Shown here piece after piece: positions 32,925-43,774 of a stretch of DNA of 64,000 nt. The translations under genes and the position numbers were made by a program. Source of the stretch: Eulemur rufifrons (lineage: Eukaryota; Chordata; Mammalia; Primates; Lemuridae); NCBI RefSeq assembly GCF_041146395.1, contig NC_090990.1, positions 44,588,001 through 44,652,000 on the forward strand. The letters are read 5' to 3'. Each line of letters begins with the position of its first letter. The stretch's first letter is position 1. The notes beneath the pieces are model-generated. The model was not told the origin of the DNA. It saw nothing but the letters and a program-made list of their open reading frames with translations, and made no database searches.

Positions 32925-33865
32925 AAACTCAGAGGCCTAAAGGGATCAGAAAGATAGCATCAATGAGTAAACAGACTCAGAAAAGAAATATTTACTTCCA
33001 CAGAGAATTTTCTCTTGCAACTCACAGTACTCTAGGGCTGAATTCCTTGTTTCCTCCATCAAAGGAATGGGCACAGAAAAATATATCTGTTACAAGTGAA
33101 ACATTAGTGCAGTCATGATGATAAATTGATAAAATGTGGTGTCCGTTGTTGGAGAATGATAGGGAGTAGTGAGGCCTTTCGCAAACTGGAGAGTGTGGTC
33201 CTGTCTGGGGGGATCTGTCATCACTCAGCTCCAGCTGACTTGCTGTGGGAAACATGGGTGGCTCAGTCTTTTACAGTCTTCAGTCCTTCAAGAGAAACCA
33301 GAATCTGGACCTTAAGTGGAATCTCCCAATTTTAAAATATTGGCTTCTTTTTTAAAACATTATACATCCGAAATAAATACATCTGTAGGCCATTGCCACC
33401 TTGTACTACCCAGTCATGAGTTCTGTGTTATACTGCATTGCATTGCTGTTTCTCTCATGTTCCAAATGCAGATGGAAGAAACAAGAAAATAGTCATAGAT
33501 TAGACCAGCTCTGTCTATGTATTTCTGAGCCAAAGACAGTCATTATTGTGAAACTGGTTATTTCATTAGGAACAAATAACTGCTAATGGGGAACTTTGTT
33601 TTTCTATACTGTGCTAAATACACTAGAGAACAGAACATAAATAGAGAGATCAGCCCTAGGGACAGGCACTTCCAGGCTATTGGAATGAGCATTCAGTTAT
33701 TTGATGCACTGCCCACTCTGTGTTGATCAGGGAAGGCCTGTACTACCAGCTGCCATGGAAAACAAAAAGTGCAGCTGACCATTTGGAATCCTATTCCCCC
33801 AACCATTTTTACTCTTTTGGTGGTACCCACTTTCTCTTTCATAATAGATGTTATGAACCAAAAGC
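32925..33865. other. Intron, nothing recognised
   Basis: Several 60-77 codon frames on both strands overlap each other and have no family resemblance. No repeat recognised. Confidence 0.4.
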
Positions 33866-33869
33866 CACA

Positions 33870-34070
33870 TTTTTAACAGGTACTCACCACAACCTTCTCT
33901 AGAAAGCAAATGTTATTATCCCCATTGTACATTTGTAAGAAATGAGGCTCTGAGAGGTTAAGTAACTTCTCCAGGGTTGCACAGAAGGTAAGTATAGACT
34001 GCAGATTTGGACCCGAGTCCATCTATATCCAAAGCCCATGTTCTTTCCATTAAGTCAATGTATTAAAATG
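33870..34070 (+). repeat. MIR SINE
   Basis: 'tattatccccattgtacatt', 'aaatgaggctctgagaggtt', 'aagtaacttctccagggttg' and 'aaagcccatgttctttccat' are a good MIR match. Confidence 0.8.
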
Positions 34071-34071
34071 T

Positions 34072-34435
34072 AGGTTTATTATTATTCAGGTATGGTGAGG
34101 CCAACAGATCAGGAGATGATTGCCATGGAAAAGGCAGTTTGTTACTCACAGTTCCTAAGAGGAGAGGGCCCGCCACAGTGCAGGGCTGCAGGAAGAGGCA
34201 CCAGCCTCAGTCAGGAGGCGGAGGGAGTGAGGGAGAAACGTGGGCAAGAGGCTTTATGGTAGTTTTCACGGGAAGGAGCAGGCAGGTAAAGTAAGCAGTC
34301 TTAGTGTTAGTTACATTGAACAATTTTGGTGGGACCTGGGCAGGGAGATAGGAGTTGTCTCTCACAGTCTGGTATCTGGCCGTGGGGTGCTTAGAGCAGG
34401 GGAATAGTAGCCCTGAGTGTGAGAACCTGACAGAG
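34072..34435 (-). repeat. Probable LTR fragment, antisense, family not identified
   Basis: A 364-bp block of LTR-like text ('gaggccaacagatcaggaga', 'gtttgttactcacagttcct', 'gaggctttatggtagttttc') resembles a mammal-wide LTR read in reverse. The outer ends are unclear and no target duplication was found. Confidence 0.4.
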
Positions 34436-34632
34436 CAGGGATCCCCAACCTATGGTGAGTTGTATAATTATTTCATTATATATTACAATGTAATAATAAT
34501 AGAAATAAAGTGCACAATAAATATAATGTGCTTGAATCATCCTGAAACCATCCCCCAACCCCACCCCCAGTCCATGGAAAAACTATCTTCCATGAAAATG
34601 GCCCCTGGTGTCAAAAAGGTTGGGGACCACTG
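34436..34632. mobile_element. MER1-type hAT-Charlie element
   Basis: Starts CAGGGATCCCCAACC and ends GGTTGGGGACCACTG, the MER1 terminal inverted repeats. The interior has 'tggtgagttgtataattatt', 'aataatagaaataaagtgca' and 'ccagtccatggaaaaac', as in MER1. The 5' half is largely missing (197 bp against several hundred). No clear 8-bp duplication. Confidence 0.85.
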
Positions 34633-34744
34633 CTTTAACTGGTCAGTCTCTAAGTTTGCTTTATTTTCTTCATAATGCATCTCATTCCTCCATTTAAGAT
34701 GCAAGACATTGTTCTAAGCACTGGAGAGTGATTGACCCTTTGCT

Positions 34745-35110
34745 TTGTGCTACTATGTATTGTATGTATTGGATGTATTTCTAATTTTTCACTGTATCTC
34801 CCAGAATCTAGGCACAGTACCTGGCACAGTAGGCATTGAGTAAATGCATTCATACTGTACCACATGTGCTAGGTTCTGTGCTTCCTCCTGGAAGCTCATA
34901 AATCTCCCTTCTCTGAACTGAACTCTCAAAGCACTCCTTATATAAATTAGCATCAAATCAAGTAATACCTTTAATTCTCCAATGCTGATCCCAGTCAGTT
35001 CCTGTTGACGCTCTCAATGGAGTGCAAACTCTTTGAGAGTCCAGAGTATGCCTCATAACTGTAACCTAAAGTTGAACCTATGAGAAATAAATATTCAATG
35101 CCTGCATGAT
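34745..35110 (+). repeat. L2 3' ends (two fragments)
   Basis: First fragment: 'gcacagtacctggcacagta' with 'ttgagtaaatgcattcatac'. Second: 'tgtgcttcctcctggaagct', 'tggagtgcaaactctttgag', 'aagttgaacctatgagaaat'. Two L2 termini in direct succession. Confidence 0.6.
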
Positions 35111-35214
35111 ATTTTTTTCATTGAACTACCAATGGCTTTGGTATCATTTTGAAACATTTCCACAATACTGCACCAATGGAATTCAATGACTTATATTAGT
35201 CCTGGAAATTTAGT

Positions 35215-35450
35215 AGACAATATGGTATCATGGTTAAGAACAAGGACTTAAGATATAGAGACCTCAGTTTGAGACTTAGATCTGTCATTACTCTCCTGTG
35301 ACCTGGGGTAAGCTACTCAATCTCTTTTAGTCCCCATCTCCATAGTGAAAAATAGTATCTTCTTCATGGGAGTGTTGTAAGGAATAAATGAAATACAGTC
35401 ATGTGTGTACAGTGCTTAACTTAGTATTGCTGTATTGTAAGTAAGTCAAT
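35215..35450 (-). repeat. MIR SINE, antisense
   Basis: 'tatcatggttaagaacaagg', 'cctgtgacctggggtaagct', 'ctactcaatctcttttagtc' and 'gtgttgtaaggaataaatga' are a nearly full MIR in reverse. Confidence 0.8.
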
Positions 35451-35499
35451 AAATCTTAGGTTGATATAATTTGTACTACTGTTGGCATTATAGTAGATA

Positions 35500-35640
35500 C
35501 ACTTTACTTCCTAGCAATCCTGTCTTAAAAGGAGGCTGAGCGTAAAGGAGGCCATTGAAGTTCAAAGCAGTTTAGTGACTTGCACAAAGCCACACAGCAC
35601 ATGGGAATGAGATCCAGAACCCAAACCTGGCCTGTGCGAC
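35500..35640 (+). repeat. MIR SINE fragment
   Basis: 'gaagttcaaagcagtttagt', 'gacttgcacaaagccacaca' and 'gatccagaacccaaacctgg' match the MIR core. Confidence 0.6.
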
Positions 35641-35644
35641 TCTG

Positions 35645-36512
35645 AAGAAATATTCTTCCTCTTTCTATAGCCCTGACTCTGAGGAAACATGCTCAGAGAG
35701 CCTATCACCATGAAGCCAAAATAGACAGTCTGTCTGTTCACGGTTTGAATGAAAATAAATCCATCAGCATGGTTGTTATAGAGTCCTAGAGACTCAGGTA
35801 AACATTTGGAAAATACACACATTAGGTTCAGGAACTCGAGCACAGAGCTGGGTGTGTTTTAGCAAGCTGAGTAACAGCATGGGCAAACACTTCTGTTCCT
35901 GATGCATATTCCATACTATTTTGTTTAAAGCCACCAAGTGGATTAAGGATTAAAATTTTGGACACAGGATTTCATATGAGAAAATGATTGCAGAACTCAG
36001 ATATTTCTGCCCTTGAGAGCTGTGTTTCCCACGTGACAACTTTCTAGTCAAGGGAGTTTCTCTTGACAGCTCTGGGGCACCTCATTATTTTTTTTTTTTA
36101 ACTGAGACTCCCTCATCATGGTCTTTCATACAGCTTCGCCATTAGTACAACACAGTGAGTAATTCAAGGTTTGACATTGCCCAGGGGTGACAGCCTGGAT
36201 CAGGAGGGGGAAATGATGTGATCCAGAGAAGGTTGGTGCTTTTAACACCCGGACCCCCCACCATTTAACTTGAGTTACCCTTCCTTCCTCACTCCTCATC
36301 CTTGGGCCTGACGCTAACTACCAATTGAGCCTTGGGAGTTTTATTTCCTGTTACTTTTCTCTCTAAACTTCTTTGTTTTAATATTCAAGAGGTTAGCACT
36401 AGGTTAATCACAGCTAAATTTCTTTAAGCTGAGACCCTCTTGTGGAGTTAGCATTTTGATGTTCTTGGATCCTCTTTGGACAAAAGTTGAAAGAATCTCT
36501 CTTGTTTTTCAG
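35645..36512 (+). other. Intron 3' end before FGGY exon, unassigned
   Basis: No repeat family recognised apart from a T-run at about 36088-36099. Ends in a T-rich polypyrimidine tract and CAG acceptor. Confidence 0.5.
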
Positions 36513-36574
36513 ATAGACCACATGGTGCAGGGCCATGCTGCCTTCCCTGAACTACAAGCCAAGGCCACAGCCAG
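36513..36574 (+). CDS. FGGY: FGGY coding exon 2 of 3 in window
   Basis: The exon is 62 nt: 20 full codons plus two bases, translating as IDHMVQGHAAFPELQAKATA with a split AG|A arginine codon. The acceptor is a T-rich tract ending TTTTTCAG; the donor is CCAG|GTAACT. It follows directly in frame from the VTGKL end of the previous exon. It covers a helical stretch of the C-terminal FGGY domain between the GGQSVTG block and the segment leading to the GNRSP motif. The human protein, as I recall it, has V where this has A in QAKATA. Skipping this 62-nt exon would shift the frame, so it should be constitutive in functional transcripts. Retention of the next intron would stop at once (AGG TAA). Confidence 0.93.
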
Positions 36575-36819
36575 GTAACTGCTGTCTCTATTTCCTCTAC
36601 AGCTTTTCTTGTGTGACTGTATTGAGAACATTGACTTCAGGAGCTTGTGTGATTTTCAGATCCTATGGACAATGAAAATGCCCATTAGTACTTGCTGTAG
36701 GATAGTCCAAATGATCCAGAACATACAGGTATTAATTTTAAAATGATCTAAGAAAATTCAGAGAACCTAAAGATCCCCCAGGAATATACCCAGGGTCCAC
36801 AGCTGAGAAACTCTGATGT

Positions 36820-36990
36820 AGGAGGAGGAGAATAGATTCTGGAGTCAAAACTTCCTGGATTCACATCCCAGATCTACTCCTTACTAGCTGTGTGACCTCG
36901 AGCAAGTAACTCAACCTCTTTAAGCCTGACTCTTCATCTGTAAAACTGAGGAAGATAACTGATATGGAGTGATTTCCAGGATATATTGAA
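36820..36990 (-). repeat. MIR SINE, antisense
   Basis: 'agattctggagtcaaaactt', 'ttactagctgtgtgacctcg', 'aagtaactcaacctctttaa', 'cttcatctgtaaaactgagg': a clear reverse MIR. Confidence 0.85.
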
Positions 36991-36994
36991 TAAA

Positions 36995-37290
36995 GCTGTA
37001 TGTAAAGGTGTATTTACAGTATACTCCCTTTCATGTAAAAAGAAAAAAGACAAAAGAAAACACATGTGTATCTACTCATTTGTGCAAAAAAATATAGGAA
37101 GGTTAAACCAGAAACTAATGAGATTGGCTCTAGAAGAAGATGGGTAGGAATGAGGCAGAAAGAATGAGGGAATGGGAACAGAGTAGTAGGAGAGAATGAC
37201 AGGTCTCTGAGTATACCTTTTTATATAACTGTAACTCTTAGAACCATGGTAATACTTTATGTCTTCCTCAAATAAACAGATTATATATAG
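36995..37290 (+). repeat. Old L1M-like 3' fragment
   Basis: 'atactccctttcatgtaaaa', 'gaacagagtagtaggagaga' and 'atactttatgtcttcctcaa' with a terminal A-rich end resemble an old L1 tail. The family is uncertain. Confidence 0.4.
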
Positions 37291-37662
37291 ATAGCCAGAA
37301 TATGTGTGTATGCTGGGGTGGGCAAAGTAAAATACAAATAGTAAAAAATGAACCTACTGTATTACAAATGAATAATATAACCATACTAAAGGGGGTTTGG
37401 GAAAGAAAAGAATTAACCTAAGTAAGTTTAGGAAAGAATATTTTGACAGCTGGGAGAATTGGATTGCTATATGCAGAAGAATGAAACCAGACCCCTGTCT
37501 CTTACCAAATACAAAAATCAACTTAAGATGGATTAAAGACTTAAGTAAAACCTGAAACCATAAAAATACTAGAAGAAAACCTATAGAAAATTCTTCTGGA
37601 CATTGGTCTAGGCAAAAAAATTATGACTAGGACTTCAAAAGCACAGGCAACAAAAACAGTGG

Positions 37663-37817
37663 GACTTGGGGGGTGGGGGAAGGAGGGGAGGAGTAAAAAC
37701 CTACCTTACAGGTACAGTGAACACTATTCAGGTGATGGGCACACTAATAGCCCTGACTCAAGCATTATAAAAGCTATCAAAACATGTGTACCCCCTTAAT
37801 ATTTTGAAATAAAAGCA
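37663..37817 (+). mobile_element. Short 5'-truncated L1 3' end inserted in the older L1
   Basis: About 155 bp: a G-rich start, then 'accttacaggtacagtgaac', 'aggtgatgggcacactaata', 'ccctgactcaagcattataa', 'gtacccccttaatattttga' and 'aataaaagc'. It is flanked by 16-bp copies, 'aaaaacagtgggactt' (left) and 'aaaaacaatggtactt' (right, continuing into L1 ORF2), with two mismatches. From memory the tail resembles strepsirrhine L1 families. Confidence 0.65.
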
Positions 37818-38747
37818 AAAACAATGGTACTTAATTAAACTAAAATGCTTCTGCTCATCAAAAGAAATAATCAACAGAGTGAACAAACAACCTGCAGAGT
37901 GGGAGAAAACATTTGCAAACTATTCATCTGACAAGGGACTAATATCCAGAATACAAAAGAACTCAAACAACTCAACAACAACAAAACCAATCCCATTAAA
38001 AAGTTGGCAAAGGACATAAATAGACATTTTTCCAAAGGAGACATACAAATGGTTTCATATACAAAGAGGTATATGAAAAAATGGTCAACATCTCTAATCA
38101 TCAGAGAAACACAAATTAAAACCATAATGAGATACCATCTTACCCTAGTCAGAATGGCTATTAATTAAAAAGACAAAAAATTAACAGATGTTGGCAAGGA
38201 TGTAGAGAAAAGGGAATGCTTACACACTGTCAGTGGGAATGTAAATTAATACAGCTCCTATGAAAAAGAGTATGGTGGTTTCTCAAAGAACTAAAAATAG
38301 AACTACCATTTGATTCAGCAATCCTTCTATGGGATTCCCAAAAGAAAAGAAAGCCACACATTAAAAAGATACCTGTACTCATATGCTTATGGTAGTACTA
38401 TTCACAATAGCAAAGATGTGGAATCAAGCTAAGTGTTTATCAGAGGATGATTAGATAAAGAAAATGTGATATATGTATACAATGAAATGCTACTTGGCCA
38501 TAAAAAAGAATGAAATTATGTCTTCTGCAGCAACATGGGTGGAACTGGAGGTGCTTATTTTAAGTGAATCAAGCCAGAAACAAATACCACGTGTTCTCAC
38601 TCATAATTAGATGCTAAAAAATGTATACACATGGATGTAGATAGACAAATGGAGACTCATAAGAATGAGAGGGTGGGAGGGGGATGGATGATGAGAAATT
38701 ACTTAGTGGGTACAACTTTTATTATTAGGATTATGAATACCCTAAAA

Positions 38748-39223
38748 CTGTGGTCCCCAACCCACGGGCCACAGACCGATACCGGTCCGTGGCCTGTTAG
38801 GAACTGGGACACACGGCAGAAGGTGAGCGGCAGGCTAGGTAGCGAAGCTCCATCTGTATTTACTGCTGCTCCCCATCACTCACATCACCGCCTGAGCTCT
38901 GCCTCCTGTCAGATCAGCAGCGGCATCAGATTCTCATAGGGGAGTGACCCCTACTGTAAACTGTGCATGCGAGGGATCTTTCTGGGTTGCAGGCTCCTTA
39001 TTAGTAATAATCTAATGCCTGATGGTCTGAGGTGGAGCTGAGGTGGTGATGCTAGTGCTGGGGAATAGCTGCAAATACAGATGCTCATTAACAGAGAGGT
39101 TTGACTGCACCATAAATGTAATGTGCTTGAACCATCCCAAAACCATCCCCCCCACCCCCAGTCTGTGGAAAAATTGTCTTCCATGAAACCAGTCCCTGGT
39201 GCCAAATAGGTTGGGGGCCGCTG
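38748..39223. mobile_element. MER1 (hAT-Charlie) element with perfect 8-bp target duplication
   Basis: 476 bp from CTGTGGTCCCCAACCC to TTGGGGGCCGCTG. Internal text 'cagaccgataccggtccgtg', 'cagatcagcagcggcatcag' and 'aactgtgcatgcgagggatc' is diagnostic of MER1 (Charlie3 non-autonomous). Flanks CCCTAAAA at 38740-38747 and 39224-39231 are identical. No transposase sequence. Confidence 0.92.
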
Positions 39224-39339
39224 CCCTAAAAGCCCTGTCTTAACCACTATGTAATCTATGCATGTAACAAAATTGCCCTTGTGCCCTATAAATTTATAGA
39301 AATAAAAAATAATAAGAACATTTTGATAGTATGCCATAT

Positions 39340-40745
39340 GGCTAAGGATAAAAATAACTGTCCATAAATATTGTGTTCTAATTAGTAAGTTTGGTTTTTA
39401 TAGGTATATGGGCTAGCTATACTGAAAACGCTTTATGTGTATACCACAATTAAGCAAATAAATAAATACATTGTGGATAATGAGAACCAGGTTTCTCACA
39501 AATAGAGAAGGGGAAGGTTAGAATGAACCCTATAGTGTTAGTATCAACTTATGATTTTTAATATATATAGAGTTGGATATAAATATAAATAAAGATGTAT
39601 GTATTCATGTGTGAATATACACGCATATCATTCCCTAGCTCTCTCTGCTGAGATAGCCTAAAAGCAGTGACACCATACTAGCAATGTGCACACCTACCAC
39701 CCAGATCTTGGTTCCTAAATACTGTTCTTCTGGATCTCCAATAAAAGTAATAAGGGCTCCTTAGAAAGATGATTGGTTCTAGGGCTGGGGCAGGGAAAAC
39801 ACATGAACGTTTTGTGGTGCCAGAAAGTAAGGAATTATTCAAAAAGGAATTGTCAAAGTACATAGGACTCAGCTTTAAGAATCTCTCAATGGCCTAATTT
39901 GGGACAACTTGATCAACAAAATAAATAATGATAGTATAAAAGAACTCCATGAGTCCATACTGATATACGTAAATAATTGAAGAAGGAAATAAATAGAAAA
40001 GAAAGGACAGGCCTTCCTGTCCACTGTAAGGACAGTGGCCTTACAGTTAAGAAATGTAGAAGAAATAATGGAAATAGAAAATTATTAAGCACCACGGAAA
40101 TATTGTTACAGGCAAGAATCATCAATGGATGCTAAAATTAGTGAGTAGAAGTATGATGGGAAGCATGATATTTGCATACTCCCAAAGGATTTCACCACAA
40201 GATACTTATTGAGGGAAAAATAGAAACTTTTCAGTGGAGAAATCTGGCAGACAATTCCTTACCCAAGTGATAAAGGTTAACGACACCAGCAATAACATGT
40301 GTCGGTATCATGTGTCTCCTTTTGTGATGCACTGAGAAGGACACAACACCATTTCTGTGACCTTCTTACCCAAAATGCTTAACCTCAATGTAAACATGCG
40401 AAAACATCAGACAAACCTCAGTTGAGAGACATTCTGCAAAGTTATTAGCCAGTGTGCTTCAAAAGAAGATTATAAAACTTCAATACTGAAGAACTGTCCC
40501 AGACTGGAGGAGATTTAAGGAGATACTACAACTAAAAACAATGTGTGATCATGAATTAGACCCTGGACCAGAAAAGGGACATTAGTCGAGGAAATCTGCT
40601 AAAACCCAAATGTAGATTAATAGTATTGTTATTTTTGTTTATTTCTTAGATGATGAGTAAAAGGGAACTCTGTCTACTATTTTTACAACTTTTGTGTAAA
40701 TCTAAAATTATTTTGAAATTAAAAATTTAAAAAAATAATAAGTTG
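39340..40745 (+). repeat. Old L1M 3' UTR/3' end
   Basis: 'aaccaggtttctcacaaata', 'ttgtggtgccagaaagtaag', 'agtgataaaggttaacgaca', 'catcagacaaacctcagttg' and 'cctggaccagaaaagggaca' are in L1M 3' UTR order, ending 'gtgtaaatctaaaattattt' plus an A-rich tail at about 40720-40738. Non-coding. Confidence 0.7.
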
Positions 40746-40844
40746 ATGAATTTCATGATAATAACAGTTGTCAGGCTTCTTAAGAAAAGTAAGGTACTTT
40801 ATAACAGTAACAGAGAAAGTTCAGGTAGCTAGTGCATGGCAAAA

Positions 40845-41035
40845 GAAAGAGTCTAAGAGATTGGTTAATATTAATTGACTCTGGAGCCAAATTGCCTTTC
40901 TCTCAGCTTTACCCCTTATTAGCTATGTGCCCCTGGGAACTTCATACCTCATTACATAGTGATAATTAAGTGTCCATCTGTAATAGGTGCTTAATAAATA
41001 ATAGTGGTAGTGATAGAAATTATTGTTGTAGTTGC
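40845..41035 (-). repeat. MIR SINE, antisense
   Basis: 'gactctggagccaaattgcc', 'cccttattagctatgtgccc', 'gtaataggtgcttaataaat' are the reverse of MIR. Confidence 0.7.
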
Positions 41036-41039
41036 TTAC

Positions 41040-41300
41040 GTTAGACATTTCCATTCCATGAGGGGCTTGCATTCAAGCAGGGGAGGCACACCTGCACAGA
41101 GCAGAGTGAAATGCATGCTGTGCTAGCATGTAGGCAGTGTGTCAGCGGGGGATAGGGAAGGAGGATCGAGCCTGACAAGGAGTGTGAGAAAGGCTTCACA
41201 GGCTTCTTCTGTTAGGAGTCTTTAATTACAACACCATTACCATCCAGAGGGATTACACCATATAACCTCCTCAACTAGCACTTTAGTTGGCTTAGAGACC
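41040..41300. other. Intron, nothing recognised
   Basis: An L2-like antisense trace is possible near 41050-41220 ('ggggcttgcattcaagcagg') but too weak to call. Confidence 0.35.
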
Positions 41301-41312
41301 GTATAACCTAGA

Positions 41313-41470
41313 GCAGGGATTCCTGACTTCAGATCATCAGTGAACCCCTTGAAATTGTGCACAAGGTTTTGCTGATTACCTACTTATGCATGTGCTTCTG
41401 TGAAGAGGGCCCGTAACTTTCATCACATTCTTCAAGGGACCCAGCATTCATAAACTGCTAACCAAAAGAA
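41313..41470. repeat. hAT-Charlie-like non-autonomous element, fragment
   Basis: 'gagcagggattcctgacttc' start, 'gtgaaccccttgaaattgtg', 'gaagagggcccgtaactttc' and 'caagggacccagcattcata' follow the layout of a Charlie-type MER element whose ends are CAGGG.../...CTG. The family name is uncertain. Confidence 0.5.
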
Positions 41471-41494
41471 AACAGCACTAGATTTGGAGCTCTC

Positions 41495-41585
41495 GATGGC
41501 TCATTTCCTCACCCATAAAATCACAATAATAGCTATTTTACCTGTGTAATAAGGATGAAAGCAGGTCAGAGGATTATCAATATAT
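41495..41585 (-). repeat. MIR SINE fragment, antisense
   Basis: 'catttcctcacccataaaat' and 'gtaataaggatgaaagcagg' match reverse MIR. Confidence 0.5.
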
Positions 41586-41829
41586 GAAGATCTTAATACT
41601 CAACACAAACCTAACTGATTTAGTTAAATTTTGCCATGAAATACTCAAAACTTCCAGAAGTTTCTTCTATAAATGAACCTCATTTGAGTAGCTTTTATTG
41701 AATATAAAAAGGAAGAATTTGTGGATCAGCATGCCAACTCGGAGAAACAGCAATATTGGGTGGTTCAGAAGCAGCAATTTATAAAATTCAGTCTTGGAAT
41801 CACAGCTGGATTTAAATCCCAACGCTTTT

Positions 41830-42360
41830 CACATAACTTCATACCCCCTTCCAACTACTCCCTGTGTTTCTCCTCTTTAGAGCAAAGTTTCTCCAAAGCA
41901 CTGCCTATGCTCTTGGTTTCTCTTTCTTTACTTTCTACTCCTTCCTTGCCCACTCCGGTTTGAATTTTGTTGCCATCTCCCCCTGAAACATTTGATGTTA
42001 AGGTTGTCAGTGACCTTTGTTTTGCTAAATCCATAGGATGTTTTCCAGTCCCTTTTCATGAGTTCTCAGCAGCATGTGGCACCAATGATCACTCTTTTCC
42101 CCTTTTAAAGTTCTGTTTCCTTGGCTTTCCAGAGTGTCACCCTCTCTCAGTTTTCTTCCCTTGTCTCTGACTCCTCCTCCTTAATCTCCTTTTCAAGCTC
42201 ATGGTTTTTTTCTGGAGCACTAACATCAACGTTCATCATAGCTAGCTTTCCAGACCCCTCCTCTCTTTGCCCTTTCTTCCAAGGTGATCCCAGTTACACT
42301 GTTGACTTCATTTCTTTCTATATGTTGATGACTCTCACATTTTATCTCCAGTCTACTTAG
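41830..42360 (+). repeat. L2 LINE, reverse-transcriptase part
   Basis: This internal L2 segment is upstream of the usual 3' end: 'gttgtcagtgacctttgttt', 'tctcagcagcatgtggcacc', 'ccttttcaagctcatggttt', 'tatatgttgatgactctcac'. In L2 these encode part of the reverse transcriptase, with TVTNDL- and YADD-like positions. The frame is broken; the 67-80 codon frames here are its remains. Confidence 0.7.
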
Positions 42361-42430
42361 TAGTAGGTACTCAATAAATGTTAGTTCTCTTCCCTTCCAT
42401 TTTCCTTCTATCATCCTGCAAAGGAACATG
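42361..42430 (+). repeat. L2 3' terminus
   Basis: 'agtaggtactcaataaatgt' is the L2 end, joined directly to the preceding reverse-transcriptase segment. The two may be one internally deleted copy. Confidence 0.55.
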
Positions 42431-42434
42431 CTTC

Positions 42435-42955
42435 TGTATGTTATCTGATCTATGTGGAGAGTATTCTAAAACTATAGGACCATTATGCTTCAGGTCTTAG
42501 TAGGCACAGCTGTTGTTAAAATGAAGTTGGCTGTTTGGAGGGGAATACAAATCCCCTGGAATTGGGAACTCTCTGCCTCTTTTGCAGTGACTTGGGGCTT
42601 TCTGAAAACAGTGATGCAGGTCACCCCTATCTCTGAGCTTAGCACTAGCAAGTCCTGTTTGAAACTGGAAACAAATGTTGATAAACAGTTTATTTTATAT
42701 TCTTGATTTACCATAATCGGAAGGCCCCATCTCTGAAGAGAAGTGTTTTGTGAGTTTATAAATTAAGTAAATAAGAACTAGATGTGCCCATACATGTAAC
42801 TGGCAACCAGAGTTTCTTTTCAGATGGGACCATATATCTAGATATTTTACTCATTAGTCAGAGATTGTCTTACGTTGCTCATAACCTCAGCTCTTTTCCT
42901 CTAAACTGCCTCTAAACTTGATTTTCTTATAGAACTGTAACTAATAATGTCTCAG
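42435..42955. other. Intron, nothing recognised
   Basis: Overlapping frames of 73-74 codons on both strands at 42485-42714 have no family resemblance. No repeat recognised. Confidence 0.4.
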
Positions 42956-42974
42956 AATGAGATTCTGGTGACAA

Positions 42975-43060
42975 CAAGGTTTGGTGAGAAGAAATTGGCA
43001 TAATCTACAAGTGCTAGATTCAAGGTTGGCAGCAGAGCCATGGTTAAAATCCAGGGCTTC
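42975..43060 (+). repeat. MIR SINE 3' fragment
   Basis: 'ggttggcagcagagccatgg', 'ttaaaatccagggcttctga' match the 3' part of MIR. Confidence 0.5.
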
Positions 43061-43064
43061 TGAC

Positions 43065-43770
43065 TGTCTGATCTGTTTGATGAGGGTCTTATGAGCATTT
43101 ATGATACAAGAGTGAACAAAAGAAATAGTCCTTGCTTTCATTAAAGTTATATATATATATACACACACATATTTATACATATATACATATAGTACATGCA
43201 TGCATATGTACATGTATATATACACACATATATATGCATGCACCGACATACATGGGTATAGATATAGAACTATATAGATATACAGCCAGAAATTGATAAA
43301 TGCTTTAAGGAAGAATAGAGATGTATAAGGAGATGTAGAACAAGGGGTGTTGGAATGAGGGATGGGAGCTGTTTCTATGAGGAAGCTGTCCTTAGTAAGG
43401 TGACGCTTGACCTTAGTGAGGTGTCACTTGAGCAGGACTTTGAAAGGAAGGAGCAAACCATGACTCTGTGAGGCAGATCCCTCCGGGCAGAAGGAACACC
43501 AAGTCCCAAGGCCTTGAGCCAGCAGCCAGCTTGGCAGGCTCAGGGCTCACTGCAAAGGCCACTGTGGCTGGACCAGAGTAGGAGGGAGGGAGAACAGATG
43601 AGTGCTGAATGTGAGCCAGGGGCAGAACCCTGTGTATCATTGTAGATAACGATAAAGACACTGGATTTTATTCAAGGTTTTGGTTTTTGAGCAGGGGAGA
43701 GATATGATCAGATTTATCTTTTAAAAGGATTTAAAAGGATTACTTTGGCTGTTCTGTGGAGAGTAATCTA
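43065..43770 (-). repeat. L2 LINE, antisense, containing a TA/CA microsatellite
   Basis: 'gagtgaacaaaagaaatagt' before the microsatellite, then 'ttgagcaggactttgaaagg', 'aaggccttgagccagcagcc', 'actgtggctggaccagagta', 'gagcaggggagagatatgat' and 'ttactttggctgttctgtgg'. One of the clearest antisense L2 copies here. Confidence 0.8.
43147..43268. repeat. Alternating TA/CA/TG microsatellite
   Basis: About 120 bp of imperfect (TA)n, (CA)n and TGCATG units, nearly all alternating purine-pyrimidine. Confidence 0.85.
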
Positions 43771-43774
43771 GCCA

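Larger units (their letters stand above)
37430..39309 (+). mobile_element. L1 (L1PB/L1MA type), 5'-truncated, with two later insertions
   Basis: L1 ORF2 3' end and 3' UTR on the + strand: 'agatggattaaagacttaag', 'gcttctgctcatcaaaagaa', 'atggtcaacatctctaatca', 'atgctacttggccataaaaa', 'tgttctcactcataattaga', then after the MER1 'ctatgtaatctatgcatgta' and an A-rich tail near 39299-39309. The ORF2 remnant is broken by stops and frameshifts. It is interrupted by an L1 tail (37663-37817) and by MER1 (38748-39223). Confidence 0.9.

Noticed and set aside
41721..42360. Series of frames that could look like a gene with a reverse-transcriptase flavour
   Set aside because: They are frameshifted remains of an L2 LINE, not a functional reverse transcriptase.
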